Below are positions 1-9,578 of a stretch of 64,000 nt of DNA, piece after piece. The translations under genes were made by a program, and so were the position numbers. The notes beneath the pieces were generated by a model that was given only the letters and a program-made list of their open reading frames with translations, was not told the origin of the DNA and did not search any database. Position 1 is the stretch's first letter; each line of letters opens with the position of its first letter. The stretch comes from Xestospongia bergquistia (taxonomy: Eukaryota; Porifera; Demospongiae; Haplosclerida; Petrosiidae): positions 6,722,001-6,786,000 of the forward strand of contig OZ014420.1 in the NCBI GenBank assembly GCA_963965975.1, given 5' to 3'.

Positions 1-862
1 CAAACCAGTCAGGTACACGTATATTACCATCAGAATCAAACTGGATCTTACGAGGGTAAGAACCTATGCCAGACATGTCAAAGAATTTGCTGCCATCTGG
101 GTTATATACAAATATTTTTCCAGTATCGTCTTTAGAACCTGCATCCTGAGAGACATATAACTTGCCATCAGAATCTACAGCAACTCCAACTGGAAATAGT
201 ATGCTAATTTTATTCCCAATTAATTCTCCATCAATTGTATATTCATAAACTTTTCCTCCTGAGAAGCTAGCAACATATACTCGATCATCTTTCCCACATA
301 ATCCAATTAGACCTCCAGTAGGAGTCTTGACTTTCTTTTGAAAGTTACCATCTTTATCAAATATATGAAGATGGCCATCTCCCCAAGCTGTGATGAAAAC
401 GTTTCCATTATTTGTTATGTATATGTACACTGGTAATGAGATGCCTGTTATTGTTTTCTTGGAATCTCCAATAGTAGCTGGATCTCGAGTAGGAGAAACA
501 TTCTTATTGTCAGTACCACCTCCTGGTTGTTTGGTATCACCAGTAACACCTCCTGGTTGTTTGGTATCGCCAGTAACACCTCCTGGTTGTTTGGTATCGC
601 CAGTACCACCTCCTGGTTGTTTGGCATCGTCAGTACCACCTCCTGGTTGTTTGGTATCGCCAGTACCACTTCCTGGTTGTTTGGTATCGCCAGTACCACC
701 TCCTGGTTGTTTGGTATCGCCAGTACCACCTCCAGACTTACTTATATTTTTTACTTCTTTTATGAGTTCATCAATCTTCTCAGCCAGAGACTTAATAAAA
801 GAGAGCAGTTGGAGACTCATATACATACCACTACTAACTAATATGATCATTAAAATAAACAT
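1..862 (-). CDS. NHL-type beta-propeller protein with hydrophobic N-terminus, copy 1 (3' part outside window)
   Basis: The reading frame is open from an ATG at 862 down to the window edge, so the C-terminal part is missing here. In order it shows a hydrophobic N-terminus (MFILMIILVSSGMY...; signal peptide or signal anchor), a short charged heptad-like segment (SLAEKIDELIKEVKNISKS), seven 10-residue repeats of the type GGGTGDTKQP, a linker (NKNVSPTRDPATIGD), then propeller blades with D-G-x-V-F/Y-I/V and Y-T-x-D-G motifs. The blade pattern resembles NHL repeats, which form extracellular or TRIM-type protein-interaction propellers; there is no RING or B-box. Secretion or membrane anchoring is inferred from the N-terminus. 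It is nearly identical to the next three genes and is the first of a tandem array. Function unknown. Confidence 0.8.
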   Translation of the reverse strand, partial: MFILMIILVSSGMYMSLQLLSFIKSLAEKIDELIKEVKNISKSGGGTGDTKQPGGGTGDTKQPGSGTGDTKQPGGGTDDAKQPGGGTGDTKQPGGVTGDTKQPGGVTGDTKQPGGGTDNKNVSPTRDPATIGDSKKTITGISLPVYIYITNNGNVFITAWGDGHLHIFDKDGNFQKKVKTPTGGLIGLCGKDDRVYVASFSGGKVYEYTIDGELIGNKISILFPVGVAVDSDGKLYVSQDAGSKDDTGKIFVYNPDGSKFFDMSGIGSYPRKIQFDSDGNIRVPDWF

Positions 863-1836
863 CTTTGTTGATTGGTGAGAATAACGAAAAACAGATTATG
901 ATCTGAACAAATGGAATGAATGCTTTATATATGTAGTTGTCAATTTTGTACATGATCTGACCAATCAAATTAAATATGGAAAGTCAATAGGGTATGTGTT
1001 TCTTTCCTTATGTCACCACGTGTGTGATATAGGATATAAAATACAACACTGTAGGTCTGTTTCTTTACTATAACACTACTTTATTAATGTTTTCACTTTG
1101 TTTTCCTACAGTGTTAATTAGTCTTTGTTAACATGTACATGTGACATGGTTGTTGATGTAATCTTTATGGATCTAGTAAACTTGTCACATTATAAAGAGT
1201 ACATTAATTTCCTATTATCACAAATTGTGTTACTAGTTTATGTTCTATAATATCTAGTGTTTGTATGTTATGACTAACATGCATTATGAAAAGCAGTACC
1301 TGAGATCATCATCCTTATGTTTTCCATATTTATATACACTTCTATCAATAGCTATTACTAAAACAGTTAAAGATCTCTCTGATCATAACACTTGGAAAAA
1401 TACACCCTTTCACATCTGTATCTGAGTGTAATGACAATTGCATGATAGGAATAATTTTAACTTTATTTGTAATTGTAACTAAAGAAAAGATAATAAAAGA
1501 GTTAATATTTATTACTTAAAATTATACTTGATCATGAGTTAGTAAAGATAAACTTTGTTACCAATAAAATCAGTAATCCAAACTGTTCCATCTATACCAA
1601 TAGCAGCATCACTAACACCAACAAAACCTGTAATAACTTTGATTGGTTTGACATTGCTCTAATCTGTACTTACCATAGTGACTCAGTAAATGATTATTGT
1701 TTTACATCTCAAATGTGATCTACATTAATGTACACTGTTTACTGGTTTTGTGATTAATAGTTCAGTAGATTTTAAATTTATATAAACATTTATACTAAAT
1801 TAATTATAAAGTGTAAATTATACCCTTCTGAAATTA
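863..1836. other. Intergenic part of the tandem NHL-gene unit
   Basis: This spacer recurs after each of the first four propeller genes. It contains a conserved promoter-proximal block (about 863-1030), an AT-rich middle, a degenerate version of the plus-strand exon-like block (about 1290-1450), and the dead fragment of the fifth gene's 3' end. No intact gene is seen. Confidence 0.6.
1539..1650 (-). pseudogene. 3'-end fragment of the 7577-8581 propeller gene, unit 1
   Basis: About 110 bp match the last 35 or so codons and stop codon of the gene at 7577-8581 (the segment ending in a Phe-Ile-Gly-Asn-Lys-Val-Tyr-Leu-Tyr-like C-terminus). The match breaks off where that gene continues into its IC-D-K-N-G-K segment. 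There is no start or upstream coding sequence. It is a remnant carried along by the tandem duplication. Confidence 0.85.
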
Positions 1837-2955
1837 TTAGTAAAGATAGACTGTGTTACCAGGACTATCTGTAATCCACAGTGTTCCATTAGGAGCAATA
1901 AAAGCATCACTAGCACCTTTAAAACCCTTCATAACTTTGATTTGTTTGCCATTCTTATCACAGATATGAACTTTACCTGGGCCGTAACGATCACATAGAT
2001 ACATGTTATCATCACTGTCCACAAAAAGACCTTCAGCTGCATTCACACCTTCTATTTTTAATTTAGATAACACTGTTCCAGACTTACTAACCACGAAAAT
2101 TGTACCAGTTGGATAGTCAGGTATACGTATATTACCATCAGAATCAAACTGGATCTTACGAGGATTAGTACCTATGCCAGAAATTTCATAGGATTTGCTA
2201 CCATCTGGGTTATATACATGTATTTTTCCAGTATCTTCTTGAAAAAGTGCACATTGAGAGACATAGATCTTGTTATCAAAATCTACAGCAACTCCAACTG
2301 GTTGAGTTATGCTAAGTTTGTCTCCAATTAATTTTCCATCAGTTGTATATTCATAAATTTTACCAGCTGAATAGCTTGCAACATATATTCGATCACCTTT
2401 CCCACACACTCCTGTTAGAGTTGCAGTAGGAGTCTTGAATTTCTTTTGAAAGTTACCATCTTTATCAAATATATGAACATGACCATCTCCCCAAGCTGTG
2501 ATGAACACTTTTCCATCATTTGTTATGTATATGTTGAATGGTGCTGAGATGCTTGTTATTGTTTTCTTGGGATCTCCACTGCCTCCTGGTTGTTTGGTAT
2601 CGTCAGTACCACCTCCTGGTTGTTTGGTATCGCCAGTACCACCTCCTGGTTGTTTGGTATCGCCAGTACCACCTCCTGGTTGTTTGGTATCGTCAGTACC
2701 ACCTCCTGGTTGTTTGGTATCGCCAGTACCACCTCCTGGTTGTTTGGTATCGCCAGTACCACCTCCTGGTTGTTTGGTATCGCCAGTACCACCTCCTGGT
2801 TGTTTGGTATCATCAGTACCACCTCCAGACTTGCTTATATTTTTAACTTCTTTTATGAGTTCATCAATCTTCTCAGCCAGAGACTTAATCAAAGAGAATA
2901 GTTGCAGACTCATATACATACCACTACTAACTAATATGATCATTAAAATAAACAT
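1837..2955 (-). CDS. NHL-type beta-propeller protein, copy 2 (372 aa)
   Basis: Complete single-exon ORF of 372 aa. Residues 1-15 are hydrophobic (signal peptide or type II anchor), 17-43 form a short amphipathic or coiled-coil segment, and about 45-125 hold eight 10-residue GGGT(G/D)DTKQP repeats. About 130-372 form the propeller, with repeated D-G-K-V-F/D-x-D-G-N motifs roughly every 40-48 residues, ending VYLY. Unlike copies 1, 3 and 4, the repeat tract runs straight into the propeller (GGSGDPKKTI) without the NKNV...RDPATIG linker. The start at 2955 is chosen because copies 1 and 4 share the same Met and hydrophobic stretch. Role unknown; a secreted or surface recognition protein is inferred only from architecture. 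Confidence 0.85.
   Translation of the reverse strand: MFILMIILVSSGMYMSLQLFSLIKSLAEKIDELIKEVKNISKSGGGTDDTKQPGGGTGDTKQPGGGTGDTKQPGGGTGDTKQPGGGTDDTKQPGGGTGDTKQPGGGTGDTKQPGGGTDDTKQPGGSGDPKKTITSISAPFNIYITNDGKVFITAWGDGHVHIFDKDGNFQKKFKTPTATLTGVCGKGDRIYVASYSAGKIYEYTTDGKLIGDKLSITQPVGVAVDFDNKIYVSQCALFQEDTGKIHVYNPDGSKSYEISGIGTNPRKIQFDSDGNIRIPDYPTGTIFVVSKSGTVLSKLKIEGVNAAEGLFVDSDDNMYLCDRYGPGKVHICDKNGKQIKVMKGFKGASDAFIAPNGTLWITDSPGNTVYLY
2560..2830 (-). repeat. 30-bp coding minisatellite (8 units) in copy 2
   Basis: Eight tandem 30-bp units encode GGGT(G/D)DTKQP. Equivalent tracts have seven units in copy 1 (about 511-735), one in copy 3 (about 4721-4757) and three in copy 4 (about 6668-6770). Units differ mainly at one Gly/Asp codon. 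All length changes keep the frame because the unit is a multiple of three. Confidence 0.95.
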
Positions 2956-3345
2956 CTTTGTTGATTGGTGAGAATAAAGAAAAACAGATTATGATCTGAA
3001 CAAATGGAGCGAATGCTTTATATAACTTCGGATGTTTGTTTCCTACATGATCTGACCAATCAGATTGCACGTAGAAAGTCAAGGTATGTGTTTCTTTCCT
3101 TATGCCATTGTATGTGTGATATAGGATATAAAACTGTAGGTCTGTTTCCTTACTATAGCCTACTTTATTAATGTTATCACTTTGTTTTCCTACAGTGTTA
3201 ATTAGTCTTTGTTAACATGTACATGTGACACAGTTGTTGATGTAATCTTTATGGATCTAGCAAACTTGCCACATCATAAAGAGTACATTAATTTCCTATT
3301 ATCACAAATTGTGTTACTAGTTTATGTTCTATAATATCTAGTGTT

Positions 3346-3549
3346 TTGTATGTTATGACTAGCACATGTTATGATAAGCAGTGCCTGATAACTTTTATTC
3401 ACAGATATAGAGATCATCATGCTTATGTCTTCCATATATATACACACTTCTATCAAGAGCTATTATTAAGGCAGTTAGAAGATTTGGAAAAAATACACCT
3501 TTTCACATCTGCAGCTGAGTGGTATGACAATTTCATTGAATATTTTTAA
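3346..3549 (+). pseudogene. Exon-like plus-strand ORF repeated in each unit
   Basis: A 67-codon open frame whose best part begins right after a splice-acceptor-like sequence (tttattcacag at about 3398-3408). From there it encodes a segment with HHAYVFHIYTHFYQELL and ending EWYDNFIEYF, then a stop. The same block is at about 5330-5500 and 7330-7500, where an extra A in the run near TTGGAAAAAA shifts the frame, and in badly decayed form at about 1290-1450. It looks like the last exon of an unrelated gene caught in the duplicating unit. There is a faint, unproven resemblance to the C-terminal HxYxHF region of MOB proteins. Confidence 0.45.
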
Positions 3550-3627
3550 CTTTATTTGTAAATATAACTAAAGAAAAGATAATAAAAGAGTTAATATTTT
3601 TTACTTAAAATTATACTTGATCATGAG

Positions 3628-3740
3628 TTAGTAAAGATAAACTTTGTTACCAATAAAATCAGTAATCCAAACTGTTCCATCTATACCAATAGCAGCATCA
3701 CTAACACCAATAAAACCTGTAATAACTTTGATTGGTTTGA
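3628..3740 (-). pseudogene. 3'-end fragment of the 7577-8581 propeller gene, unit 2
   Basis: Same truncated match as in unit 1: the terminal codons and stop of the fifth propeller gene, ending at the same internal break point. The shared break point shows the fragment existed before the units were duplicated. Confidence 0.85.
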
Positions 3741-3925
3741 CATTGCTCTAATCTGTACTTACCATAGTGACTCAGTAAATGATTATTGTTTTACATCTCA
3801 AATGTGATCTACATTAATGTACACTGTTTACTGCTTTTGTGATTAATAGTTCAGTAGATTTTAAATTTATATAAACATTTATACTAAATTAATTATAAAG
3901 TGTAAATTATATCCTTCTGAAATTA

Positions 3926-4843
3926 TTAGTAAAGATAGACTGTGTCACCAGGATCTGCAATCCACAGTGTTCGATCAGGAGCAATAGAAGCATCACCACC
4001 ACCTTTAAAACCCTTCATAACTTTGATTTGATTTCCATACTTATCACAGATATGGACTTCACCTGTACTGCCATAAGTACATACATACATGTTATCATCA
4101 CTGTCCACATAAAGGCCTTCAGTAAAATTCACACCTTCTATTTTAAATTTAGATAACACTGTTCCAGACTTACTAACCACGAAAATTGTATTGGTTGGAT
4201 AGTCAGTTACACGTATATTACCATCAGAATCAAACTGGATCTTACGAGGATTAGTACCTATGCCAGATATTTCATAGGATTTGCTACCATCTGGGTTATA
4301 TAAATGTATTTTTCCAGTATCTCCATGAAAAAGTGCACATTGAGAGACATAGATCTTGTTATCAAAATCTACAGCAACTCCAACTGGTTGAGTTATGCTA
4401 AGTTTGTCTCCAATTAATTTTCCATCAGTTGTATATTCATAAATTTTACCACCTGAATAGCTTCCAACATATACTCGATCACCTTTCCCACACACTCCTG
4501 TTAGATCTGCAGTAGGAGGCTTGAATTTCTTTTGAAAGTTACCATCTTTATCAAATATATGAACATGACCATCTCCCCATCCTGTGATGAATACTTTTCC
4601 ATCATTTGTTATGTATATATGCAATGGTGTTGTAATGCCTGTTATTGTTTTCTTGGGATCTCCAATACTGGCTAGATCTCTACTATGAGGAGGCAGAGGA
4701 ACATTCTTATCATCAGTATCACCTCCTGGTTGTTTGGTATTGTCAGTACCACCTCCAGACTTACTTATATTTTTCACTTCTTTCACGAGTTCATCAATCT
4801 TCTCAGCCAGAGACTTAATCAAAGAGAATAGTTGCAGACTCAT
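3926..4843 (-). CDS. NHL-type beta-propeller protein, copy 3 (305 aa, N-terminal hydrophobic segment out of frame)
   Basis: Intact 305-aa ORF beginning MSLQLFSLIKS, which corresponds to residue 15 of copies 2 and 4. The codons for the hydrophobic N-terminus are present upstream (to about 4893), but a 2-bp length difference near 4844-4853 (catatatagacacc here, catatacatacc in the others) puts them out of frame. As it stands the protein starts at the coiled-coil segment with no signal peptide. Only one 10-residue repeat unit remains. The linker (NKNVPLPPHSRDLASIGD) and propeller are conserved and uninterrupted. It may be a recently crippled or cytosolic variant. Confidence 0.75.
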   Translation of the reverse strand: MSLQLFSLIKSLAEKIDELVKEVKNISKSGGGTDNTKQPGGDTDDKNVPLPPHSRDLASIGDPKKTITGITTPLHIYITNDGKVFITGWGDGHVHIFDKDGNFQKKFKPPTADLTGVCGKGDRVYVGSYSGGKIYEYTTDGKLIGDKLSITQPVGVAVDFDNKIYVSQCALFHGDTGKIHLYNPDGSKSYEISGIGTNPRKIQFDSDGNIRVTDYPTNTIFVVSKSGTVLSKFKIEGVNFTEGLYVDSDDNMYVCTYGSTGEVHICDKYGNQIKVMKGFKGGGDASIAPDRTLWIADPGDTVYLY

Positions 4844-4893
4844 ATATAGACACCACTACTAACTAATATGATCATTAAAATAAACATCTTTGT

Positions 4894-5874
4894 TGATTGG
4901 TGAGAATAAAGAAAAACAGATTATGATCTGAACAAATGGAGCGAATGCTTTATATAACTTTTGATGTTTGTCAATTTCCTACATGATCTGACCAATCAAA
5001 TTAAATATGGAAAGTCAACAGCATATGTGTTTCTTTCCGTATGCCACCATGTGTGTAATATAGGATAAAAAATACAACACTGTAGGTCTTTTTCCTTACT
5101 ATAGCACTACTTTATTAATGTTTTCACTTTGTTTTCCTACAGTGTTAATTAGTCTTTGTTAACATGTACATGTGCCGCAGTTGTTGATGTAATCTTTATG
5201 GATCTAGTAAACTTGTCACATTATAAAGAGTACATTAATTTCCTATTATCACAAATTGTGTTACTAGTTTATGTTCTATAATATCTAGTGTTTTGTATGT
5301 TATGACTAGCACATGTTATGATAAGAAGTACCTGATAACTTTTATTCACAGATATGGAGATCATCATGCTTATGTCTTCCATATGTATACACACTTCTAT
5401 CAAGAACTATTATTAAGGCAGTTAGAAGATTTGGAAAAAAATACACCTTTTCACATCTGCAGCTGAGTGGTATGACAATTTCATTGAATATTTTAAACTT
5501 TATTTGTAAATATAACTAAAGAAAAGATAATAAAAGAGTTAATATTTATTACTTAAAATTATACTTGATCATGAGTTAGTAAAAATAAACTTTGTTACCA
5601 ATAAAATCAGTAATCCAAACTGTTCCATCTATACCAATAGCAGCATCACTAACACCAATAAAACCTGTAATAACTTTGATTGGTTTGACATTGCTCTAAT
5701 CTGTACTTACCATAGTGACTCAGTAAATGATTATTGTTTTACATCTCAAATGTGATCTACATTAATGTACACTGTTTACTGCTTTTGTGATTAATAGTTA
5801 AGTAGATTTTAAATTTATATAAACATTTATAATAAAATTAATTATAAAGTGTAAATTATATCCTTCTGAAATTA
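4894..5874. other. Intergenic part of NHL-gene unit 3
   Basis: Repeats the earlier spacers. It holds the exon-like plus-strand block with a 1-nt frameshift (about 5330-5500) and the gene-5 3' fragment (about 5576-5688). No intact gene is visible. Confidence 0.6.
5576..5688 (-). pseudogene. 3'-end fragment of the 7577-8581 propeller gene, unit 3
   Basis: Third copy of the same truncated fragment with the same break point as at 1539-1650 and 3628-3740. One substitution changes a codon near the stop (gtaaaaataaac against gtaaagataaac). Confidence 0.85.
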
Positions 5875-6897
5875 TTAGTAAAGATAGACTGTGTCACCAT
5901 AATAGTCTGTAATCCACAGAGTTCCATCAGGAGCAATAAAAACATCACCATCACCTTTAAAACCCTTGATAACTTTGATTTGATTTCCATACTTATCACA
6001 GATATAGGCTTCACCTGTACCGCCATTTGTACGTACATACATGTTATCATCACTGTCCACATAAAGGCCTTCAGTTGTATTCACACCTTCTATTTTAAAT
6101 TTAGATAACACTGTTCCAGACTTACTAACCACGAAAATTGTACTGTTTGAATAGTCAGGTATACGTATATTACCATCAGAATCAAACTGGATCTTACGAG
6201 GATTAGTACCTATGCCAGATATTTCATAGGATTTGCTACCATCTGGGTTATATAAATGTATTTTTCCAGTATCTCCATGAAAAAGTGCACATTGAGAGAC
6301 ATAGATCTTGTTATCAAAATCTACAGCAACTCCAACTGGTTGAGTTATGCTAAGTTTGTCTCCAATTAATTTTCCATCAGTTGTATATTCATAAATTTTA
6401 CCACCTGAATAGCTTCCAACATATACTCGATCACCTTTCCCACACACTCCTGTTAGATCTGCAGTAGGAGTCTTGAATTTCTTTTGAAAGTTACCATCTT
6501 TATCAAATATATGAACATGGCCATCTCCCCATCCTGTGATGAACACTTTTCCATCATTTGTTATGTATATGTTGAATGGTGATGAAATGCCTGTTATTGT
6601 TTTCTTGGGATCTCCAATAGTAGCTGGATCTCGAGTATAAGGAGGCTGAGGAACATTCTTATTGTCAGTACCATTTCCTGGTTGTTTGGTATCGCCAGTA
6701 CCGCCTCCTGGTTTTTTGGTATCGCCAGTACCACCTCCTGGTTGTTTGGTATCATCAGTACCACCTCCAGACTTGCTTATATTTTTCACTTCTTTCATAA
6801 GTTCATCAATCTTCTCAGCAAGAGACTTAATCAAAGAGAATAGTTGCAGACTCATATACATACCACTACTAACTAATATGATCATTAAAATTAACAT
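5875..6897 (-). CDS. NHL-type beta-propeller protein, copy 4 (340 aa)
   Basis: Complete 340-aa single-exon ORF: hydrophobic N-terminus (MLILMIILVSSGMY), coiled-coil segment, three 10-residue repeats (one reading DTKKP), linker DNKNVPQPPYTRDPATIGD, and an intact propeller of NHL-like blades ending VYLY. The start at 6897 aligns exactly with copies 1 and 2. It differs from copy 3 mainly in repeat number and in having an in-frame N-terminus. Likely secreted or membrane-anchored; function unknown. Confidence 0.85.
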   Translation of the reverse strand: MLILMIILVSSGMYMSLQLFSLIKSLAEKIDELMKEVKNISKSGGGTDDTKQPGGGTGDTKKPGGGTGDTKQPGNGTDNKNVPQPPYTRDPATIGDPKKTITGISSPFNIYITNDGKVFITGWGDGHVHIFDKDGNFQKKFKTPTADLTGVCGKGDRVYVGSYSGGKIYEYTTDGKLIGDKLSITQPVGVAVDFDNKIYVSQCALFHGDTGKIHLYNPDGSKSYEISGIGTNPRKIQFDSDGNIRIPDYSNSTIFVVSKSGTVLSKFKIEGVNTTEGLYVDSDDNMYVRTNGGTGEAYICDKYGNQIKVIKGFKGDGDVFIAPDGTLWITDYYGDTVYLY

Positions 6898-7576
6898 CTT
6901 TGTTGATTGGTGAGAATAAAAAAAAACAGATTATGATCTGAACAAATGGAGCGAATGCTTAAAATAACTTTGGATGTTTGTCAATTTCCTACATGATCTG
7001 ACCAATCAAATTAAATATGGAAAGTCAACAGCATATGTGTTTCTTTCCGTATGCCACCATGTGTGTAATATAGGATAAAAAATACAACACTGTAGGTCTG
7101 TTTCCTTACTATAGCACTACTTTATTAATGTTTTCACTTTGTTTTCCTACAGTGTTAATTAGTCTTTGTTAACATGTACATGTGACACAGTTGTTTATGT
7201 GGATCTAGTAAACTTGTCACATTATAAAGAGTACATTAATTTCCTATTATCACAAATTGTGTTACTAGTTTATGTTCTATAATATCTAGTGTTTTGTATG
7301 TTATGACTAGCACATGTTATGATAAGAAGTACCTGATAACTTTTATTCACAGATATAGAGATCATCATGCTTATGTCTTCCATATGTATACACACTTCTA
7401 TCAAGAACTATTATTAAGGCAGTTAGAAGATTTGGAAAAAAATACACCTTTTCACATCTGCAGCTGAGTGGTATGACAATTTCATTGAATATTTTAAACT
7501 TTATTTGTAAATATAATTAAAGAAAAGATAATTAAAGAGTTAATATTTATTACTCAAAATTATACTTGATCATGAG
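6898..7576. other. Intergenic spacer with exon-like block, unit 4
   Basis: Contains the promoter-proximal block shared by all four copies and a frameshifted copy of the plus-strand exon-like block (about 7330-7500). Here the downstream gene-5 sequence is the full gene rather than a fragment, so this is probably the parental end of the array. Confidence 0.6.
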
Positions 7577-8581
7577 TTAGTAAAGATAAACTTTGTTACC
7601 AATAAAATCAGTAATCCAAACTGTTCCATCTATACCAATAGCAGCATCACTAACACCAACAAAACCTGTAATAACTTTGATTGGTTTACCATTTTTATCA
7701 CAGATATAAACTGCACTAGGACTCCCGCGATCAGCTATATACATATTATCCTCACAATCCACAAAAAGGCCTTCACCAAACTTTAAGCCATTGATTGCTA
7801 ACTGACACAAAGGAATTCCAGCCTTAGTAATGATGTGGACTCTATTATAATGGATAAGCACACGTAGATTGTCATTAGAATCAAACTGGATCTTACGAGG
7901 ATAAATTCCTATACTAGTAATCACATGAGATTTGTTACCATCAGAGTTATATACATGTATTGTTGCGGTACTCAATTCTGAGACATAGAATTTATTATCA
8001 GAGTCTACAGCAAGTCCACTGGGATTCATTTGGCTTATTTTTACACCAATGAAGTCTCCATCAGTTGTATACTCATATATTGTATTTGTTGTACTACAAA
8101 TAACATATAAATGTTTCTCTTTGACATACAATCCAGCTGGACTACTATTGGGAACACCAAATGTTTTTAGAAAATTACCGTTTTTATCAAACTTGTGAAT
8201 ATAACCATCTCCATATCCTGAGATGAATACATCACCATCATCAGTGATGTGGATACTCTTTGGTTGTGGAACGACTATTATTTTCTTTGGACAACCAATA
8301 GTGAATGGATCTCGTGTACAAGAGGTGTTCCTGGTACAAAATGAGGCTGCAGTTTTGTTCTTTATATGGTTTGTGAGTTCATCGATTTTCTGAGTCAGAC
8401 ATTGCACTTGAAAGAGTACTTGCTGACAGCAGTCTTCTTTAGAACAAGTACTGAGATCATTTAGTATAGCAGATACCATCCCATTGCTGCCAATAAGTAA
8501 TACAATTGTTAAAAAAACATACATTTTCTTCAACAATGTGAAAAAACATAGCTTCATTGAGTTATAAATGTCTTGATGCAT
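7577..8581 (-). CDS. NHL-type beta-propeller protein, divergent member (334 aa)
   Basis: Complete 334-aa ORF. It has an N-terminal hydrophobic stretch at about residues 20-42 (KKMYVFLTIVLLIGSNGMV); the second Met at the start of that stretch (position about 20) may be the real start, giving a normal signal peptide. A Cys-rich segment with C-x4-DCC and further Cys residues follows, then a short heptad region and a propeller with the same blade motifs as copies 1-4. There is no GGGTGDTKQP tract; a C-T-R-N-T-S-C-T-R-D linker takes its place. Its 3' end is the source of the three dead fragments upstream. Likely a secreted propeller; function unknown. Confidence 0.8.
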   Translation of the reverse strand: MHQDIYNSMKLCFFTLLKKMYVFLTIVLLIGSNGMVSAILNDLSTCSKEDCCQQVLFQVQCLTQKIDELTNHIKNKTAASFCTRNTSCTRDPFTIGCPKKIIVVPQPKSIHITDDGDVFISGYGDGYIHKFDKNGNFLKTFGVPNSSPAGLYVKEKHLYVICSTTNTIYEYTTDGDFIGVKISQMNPSGLAVDSDNKFYVSELSTATIHVYNSDGNKSHVITSIGIYPRKIQFDSNDNLRVLIHYNRVHIITKAGIPLCQLAINGLKFGEGLFVDCEDNMYIADRGSPSAVYICDKNGKPIKVITGFVGVSDAAIGIDGTVWITDFIGNKVYLY

Positions 8582-9119
8582 TGGGTGTGAAAATGACTAC
8601 ATCATTTAAACAATGCATGTCCAATTTTTCCATTAATTACCATTATAATAATTTATTATTACAAATTGTCTTGTTCTAATCATGTATTCAATTGACACAC
8701 CAAATGTTCATAAGTGATGTGATAACATTTAATTACTTGAGAGGATACTGGTGACGTAATTGACATATACTGCCATTAATTGATGTATAGTGATAAATAA
8801 GTGCATTGTAATAGAACTCATAGACTCATAGTATTTATTGTTATAATGTACTTCAAATTATATACTTCAAGAGTACTAATATCAACATTAACAATTTAAT
8901 TGTGAATTATGGTATCTTTTATGTAGAAAAATTTAGTATTGATAGTAACATAACAATGTCATTATCCTAAATTTTAACCCTTCCTAAACCATAAACAATA
9001 TGTATTTCTATTTATGATTACTTGTTTCCATGGCCAAAACTTTTGAACATCAGAACATAATTGTTAAGACTATGTTACAAACTTAAATTACATTTTCTTG
9101 TTCAAAGTATATAGTTAAT
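8582..9119. other. AT-rich intergenic region
   Basis: About 540 bp of AT-rich sequence. I see no coding region, RNA gene or repeat I can name. It presumably holds the promoter of the gene ending at 8581. Confidence 0.5.
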
Positions 9120-9578
9120 TTATGCATACATTGCATTAAAGTCTGCTTCACTGCTATCTTCTTCAGTCTGGAAGTAATTACGTGAATGGCGATAGTGGGG
9201 ACGATGATGGCGGGAATGGGAACGGTGATGGTAGCGATCTGATGGTGGTTCATATGGTGGGAACACATCAGGTGATGGTTCTGATGGTGGGAACACACCA
9301 GGTGATGGTTCTGATGGTGGGAACACACCAGGCGGTGATGGTTCTGATGGTAGTGAAGTAGACTCAGAACATTTCACTATTTCTTTTTTGAGTTCTTTGA
9401 TTTCTTTTTTAATTTCTTTAACTTTCTCTTCCAGTAGCATATTCATCTCTTTATTAAATGCATCAACTTGACACAGAGCTTGAAGACATAACTCATCTGA
9501 TTCAGATGCTGCACTAGTCATAATGATCAATGTACCAAAGATTAAAGTGAAAATATTGACAGCAACATACATCTTCAA
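9120..9578 (-). CDS. Secreted-type protein with shared N-terminus and Pro/His-rich tail (152 aa)
   Basis: Complete 152-aa ORF. Residues 1-25 form a clear signal peptide (MKMYVAVNIFTLIFGTLIIMTSAAS). About 30-70 is a coiled coil rich in E-K heptads. About 75-115 contains three or four repeats of the SEPSPGVFPP type, and the tail is His/Arg-rich (YHHRSHSRHHRPHYRHSRNYF) then acidic. The first 50 or so residues and the 5' flank are nearly identical to the gene at 10640-11689, but the propeller is absent. His clusters could bind metal or mineral; that is only a guess from composition. Confidence 0.7.
   Translation of the reverse strand: MKMYVAVNIFTLIFGTLIIMTSAASESDELCLQALCQVDAFNKEMNMLLEEKVKEIKKEIKELKKEIVKCSESTSLPSEPSPPGVFPPSEPSPGVFPPSEPSPDVFPPYEPPSDRYHHRSHSRHHRPHYRHSRNYFQTEEDSSEADFNAMYA

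Larger units (their letters stand above)
2956..3925. other. Intergenic part of NHL-gene unit 2
   Basis: Same organisation as the spacer after copy 1. It carries a better-preserved plus-strand exon-like block (3346-3549) and the dead gene-5 fragment (3628-3740). No intact gene is seen apart from these. Confidence 0.6.

Noticed and set aside
390-2971. Plus-strand ORFs rich in PPPGCLVSPV repeats over the propeller genes
   Set aside because: They are antisense readings of the 30-bp coding minisatellite; the minus-strand frames carry the conserved N-terminus and propeller.
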